From Chthoniobacteraceae bacterium (GTDB lineage Bacteria > Verrucomicrobiota > Verrucomicrobiia > Chthoniobacterales > Chthoniobacteraceae), in NCBI GenBank assembly GCA_947471505.1, contig CANIWM010000064.1, forward strand, positions 1-35,927: 35,927 nt of DNA. The letters run 5' to 3'. The notes under the pieces were generated by a model, which ran no database searches, had not been told where the DNA came from, and saw nothing but the letters and a program-made list of their open reading frames with translations. The position numbers were made by a program, and so were the translations under genes. This document shows positions 35,258 through 35,927 of this stretch, piece after piece. Every line of letters begins with the position of its first letter. The stretch's first letter is position 1.

Positions 35258-35690
35258 TTATTGGATTTCCAGTATTATGCACGTTCCGGCTCGGAGCGCA
35301 ATCACAATTTGCGATTTATTTTTCGGGTTCACCGCAAGTCCGTAAATGAAGCTGCCGACGGAGTAAGTCGCAAGCAGTGCGCTGCTCGCGATGTCCCAGA
35401 TGCGGATGACGCCATCCACTGAGCCACTGAGGATGCGCGTTCCATCCGGCGTGATGGCCACTGCCCAGACGGGGCTGCCGACTGGGAGGACCATGGCCTC
35501 GGTAAAAGCATCCGCCGACAGGCGACCCCAAGGAGGGGGAGCGTCCCGCTCCCCTGAGCGCCGAAGGCGCTCCACAGATGCCAACGCACGGGGGCGGGAC
35601 GCCCCCTCTACGAGGGGGGCTTCGCCCCAGATGCGCACAAAGCCATCCCGCGACCCGCTGACGATGCGGGTGCCACCCGACGCCCCCCGA
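35258..35690 (-). pseudogene. WD40-repeat protein fragment interrupted by a repeat element
   Basis: The frame ending at 35258 encodes WD40 blades: GGTRIVSGSRDGFVRIWG (about 35617-35670), then after a 45-residue unrelated stretch VWAVAITPDGTRILSGSVDG with VIRIWDIASS, and a last strand pair ending TCIILEIQ. The unrelated stretch corresponds to the palindromic element at 35533-35608 and its flanks, which keeps the frame open. Upstream of about 35690 the blade pattern is lost: the frame becomes Cys/Gly-rich and runs into a repeat end at 35781. No proper start is present. It is a remnant of a larger WD40 protein or, less likely, the C-terminal end of one with a damaged N-terminal part. Confidence 0.55.
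35533..35608. repeat. REPIN-like paired-hairpin element 5, inside the WD40 fragment
   Basis: The left arm (35533-35554) folds as GGGGAGCG-TCC-CGCTCCCC. The right arm (35591-35608) folds as a GGGGCG-GGA-CGCCCC hairpin. The right stem lacks one A:T pair that the left stem has, removed from both sides at once. This compensated change suggests each arm is kept as its own hairpin. Between them is a further hairpin, GAGCGCC-GAA-GGCGCTC (35556-35572). It separates two WD40 blades. Confidence 0.65.
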
Positions 35691-35780
35691 AAGCAAAAAA
35701 ACTCCCCACACCCGTTACCGGATGCACAAGAGCTGTTGGCCGAGGAGTTTCCATTTCGTCCCGAGCTACTTGGTTTCCTT

Positions 35781-35927
35781 TAACCTAAAAACGGCAGTTG
35801 AGGGTTGAGGGCGAGGGGGAGCGGCGCGGGTTGGATTTCACGGTGGCGGCAGGTCGATGATGCTGCGCGCGGTGGTTGCGCGGTCGCTGTTTTAGAAAAT
35901 CAGCGCGTTTTGTTTGGGTGGGGAGGG
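35781..35927. repeat. Second copy of the left-edge repeat end, running to the window edge
   Basis: AACCTAAAAACGGCAGTTGA at 35782-35801 is the exact reverse complement of positions 123-142. The sequence after it (35802-35927) does not resemble the left-edge element. On the minus strand it contains only a short open stretch ending RSIIDLPPP, perhaps the tail of a broken gene. So this is either a solo end, a different element with the same terminus, or one that continues beyond the window. Confidence 0.55.

Noticed and set aside
34590-35282. 230-codon minus-strand frame across the second 21-bp array
   Set aside because: Composed of array units and two palindromic elements; no gene-like start or domain.
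1-35927. tRNA, rRNA, integrase, phage or plasmid genes
   Set aside because: None recognised on either strand. The mobile-looking sequences are all small non-coding repeats.

Overview
The window reads as chromosomal DNA of a high-GC Verrucomicrobiota bacterium, probably a free-living polysaccharide degrader. This is inferred from protein style, not from a marker gene. Large secreted proteins carry lamin-tail, CotH, beta-helix and LamG-type modules. Three of them end in the same aspartate-rich 'DGDGxxNLLEYALGxxP' C-terminal module. A very large Ser/Thr kinase lies next to a small sigma factor. Several families of palindromic intergenic repeats are scattered throughout. Most start codons lack a recognisable Shine-Dalgarno sequence; the kinase gene is the clear exception.

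Left part (1-9850): a small mobile palindromic repeat has cut off a DUF4337 gene at the left edge. It is followed by a secreted phosphoesterase, a 1743-residue CotH/lamin-tail/beta-helix surface protein, and a convergent secreted beta-helix protein.

Middle left (9997-17198): a membrane Ser/Thr kinase with a 16-unit five-residue repeat, then about 530 bp packed with three kinds of repeats, then an ECF-like sigma factor. A 500-bp repeat-rich gap follows, then a GH78-type rhamnosidase.

Middle (17310-19469): a beta-propeller gene that has lost its 5' half lies directly against an unknown helical-protein gene. That gene is preceded by an array of eleven 21-bp units.

Metabolic and housekeeping part (19470-30007): malate:quinone oxidoreductase and a fused rhamnulose-1-phosphate aldolase/dehydrogenase, an SPFH protein overlapping a PrxQ/Bcp peroxiredoxin, the tight operon ribH-nusB-ftsY on the minus strand, a multidomain secreted carbohydrate acetylesterase and a secreted Dabb-domain protein.

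Right part (30008-35927): an HrpA-type helicase interrupted in frame by a 126-bp palindromic element, then a second unknown helical-protein gene again preceded by exactly eleven 21-bp units. Palindromic elements and a decayed WD40 gene follow, and at the right edge there is another copy of the end of the left-edge element.

Two things stand out as possibly undescribed. The first is the repeated arrangement '11 x 21-bp array plus about 240-residue helical protein', seen twice. The second is a set of five paired-hairpin (REPIN-like) elements that share architecture and pyrimidine-C-C hairpin tips but have different stem sequences, two of them inside coding sequence. The sugar-related genes (GH78, acetylesterase, RhaD-type fusion) fit breakdown of rhamnose-containing plant or algal polysaccharides, but they are scattered rather than one operon.
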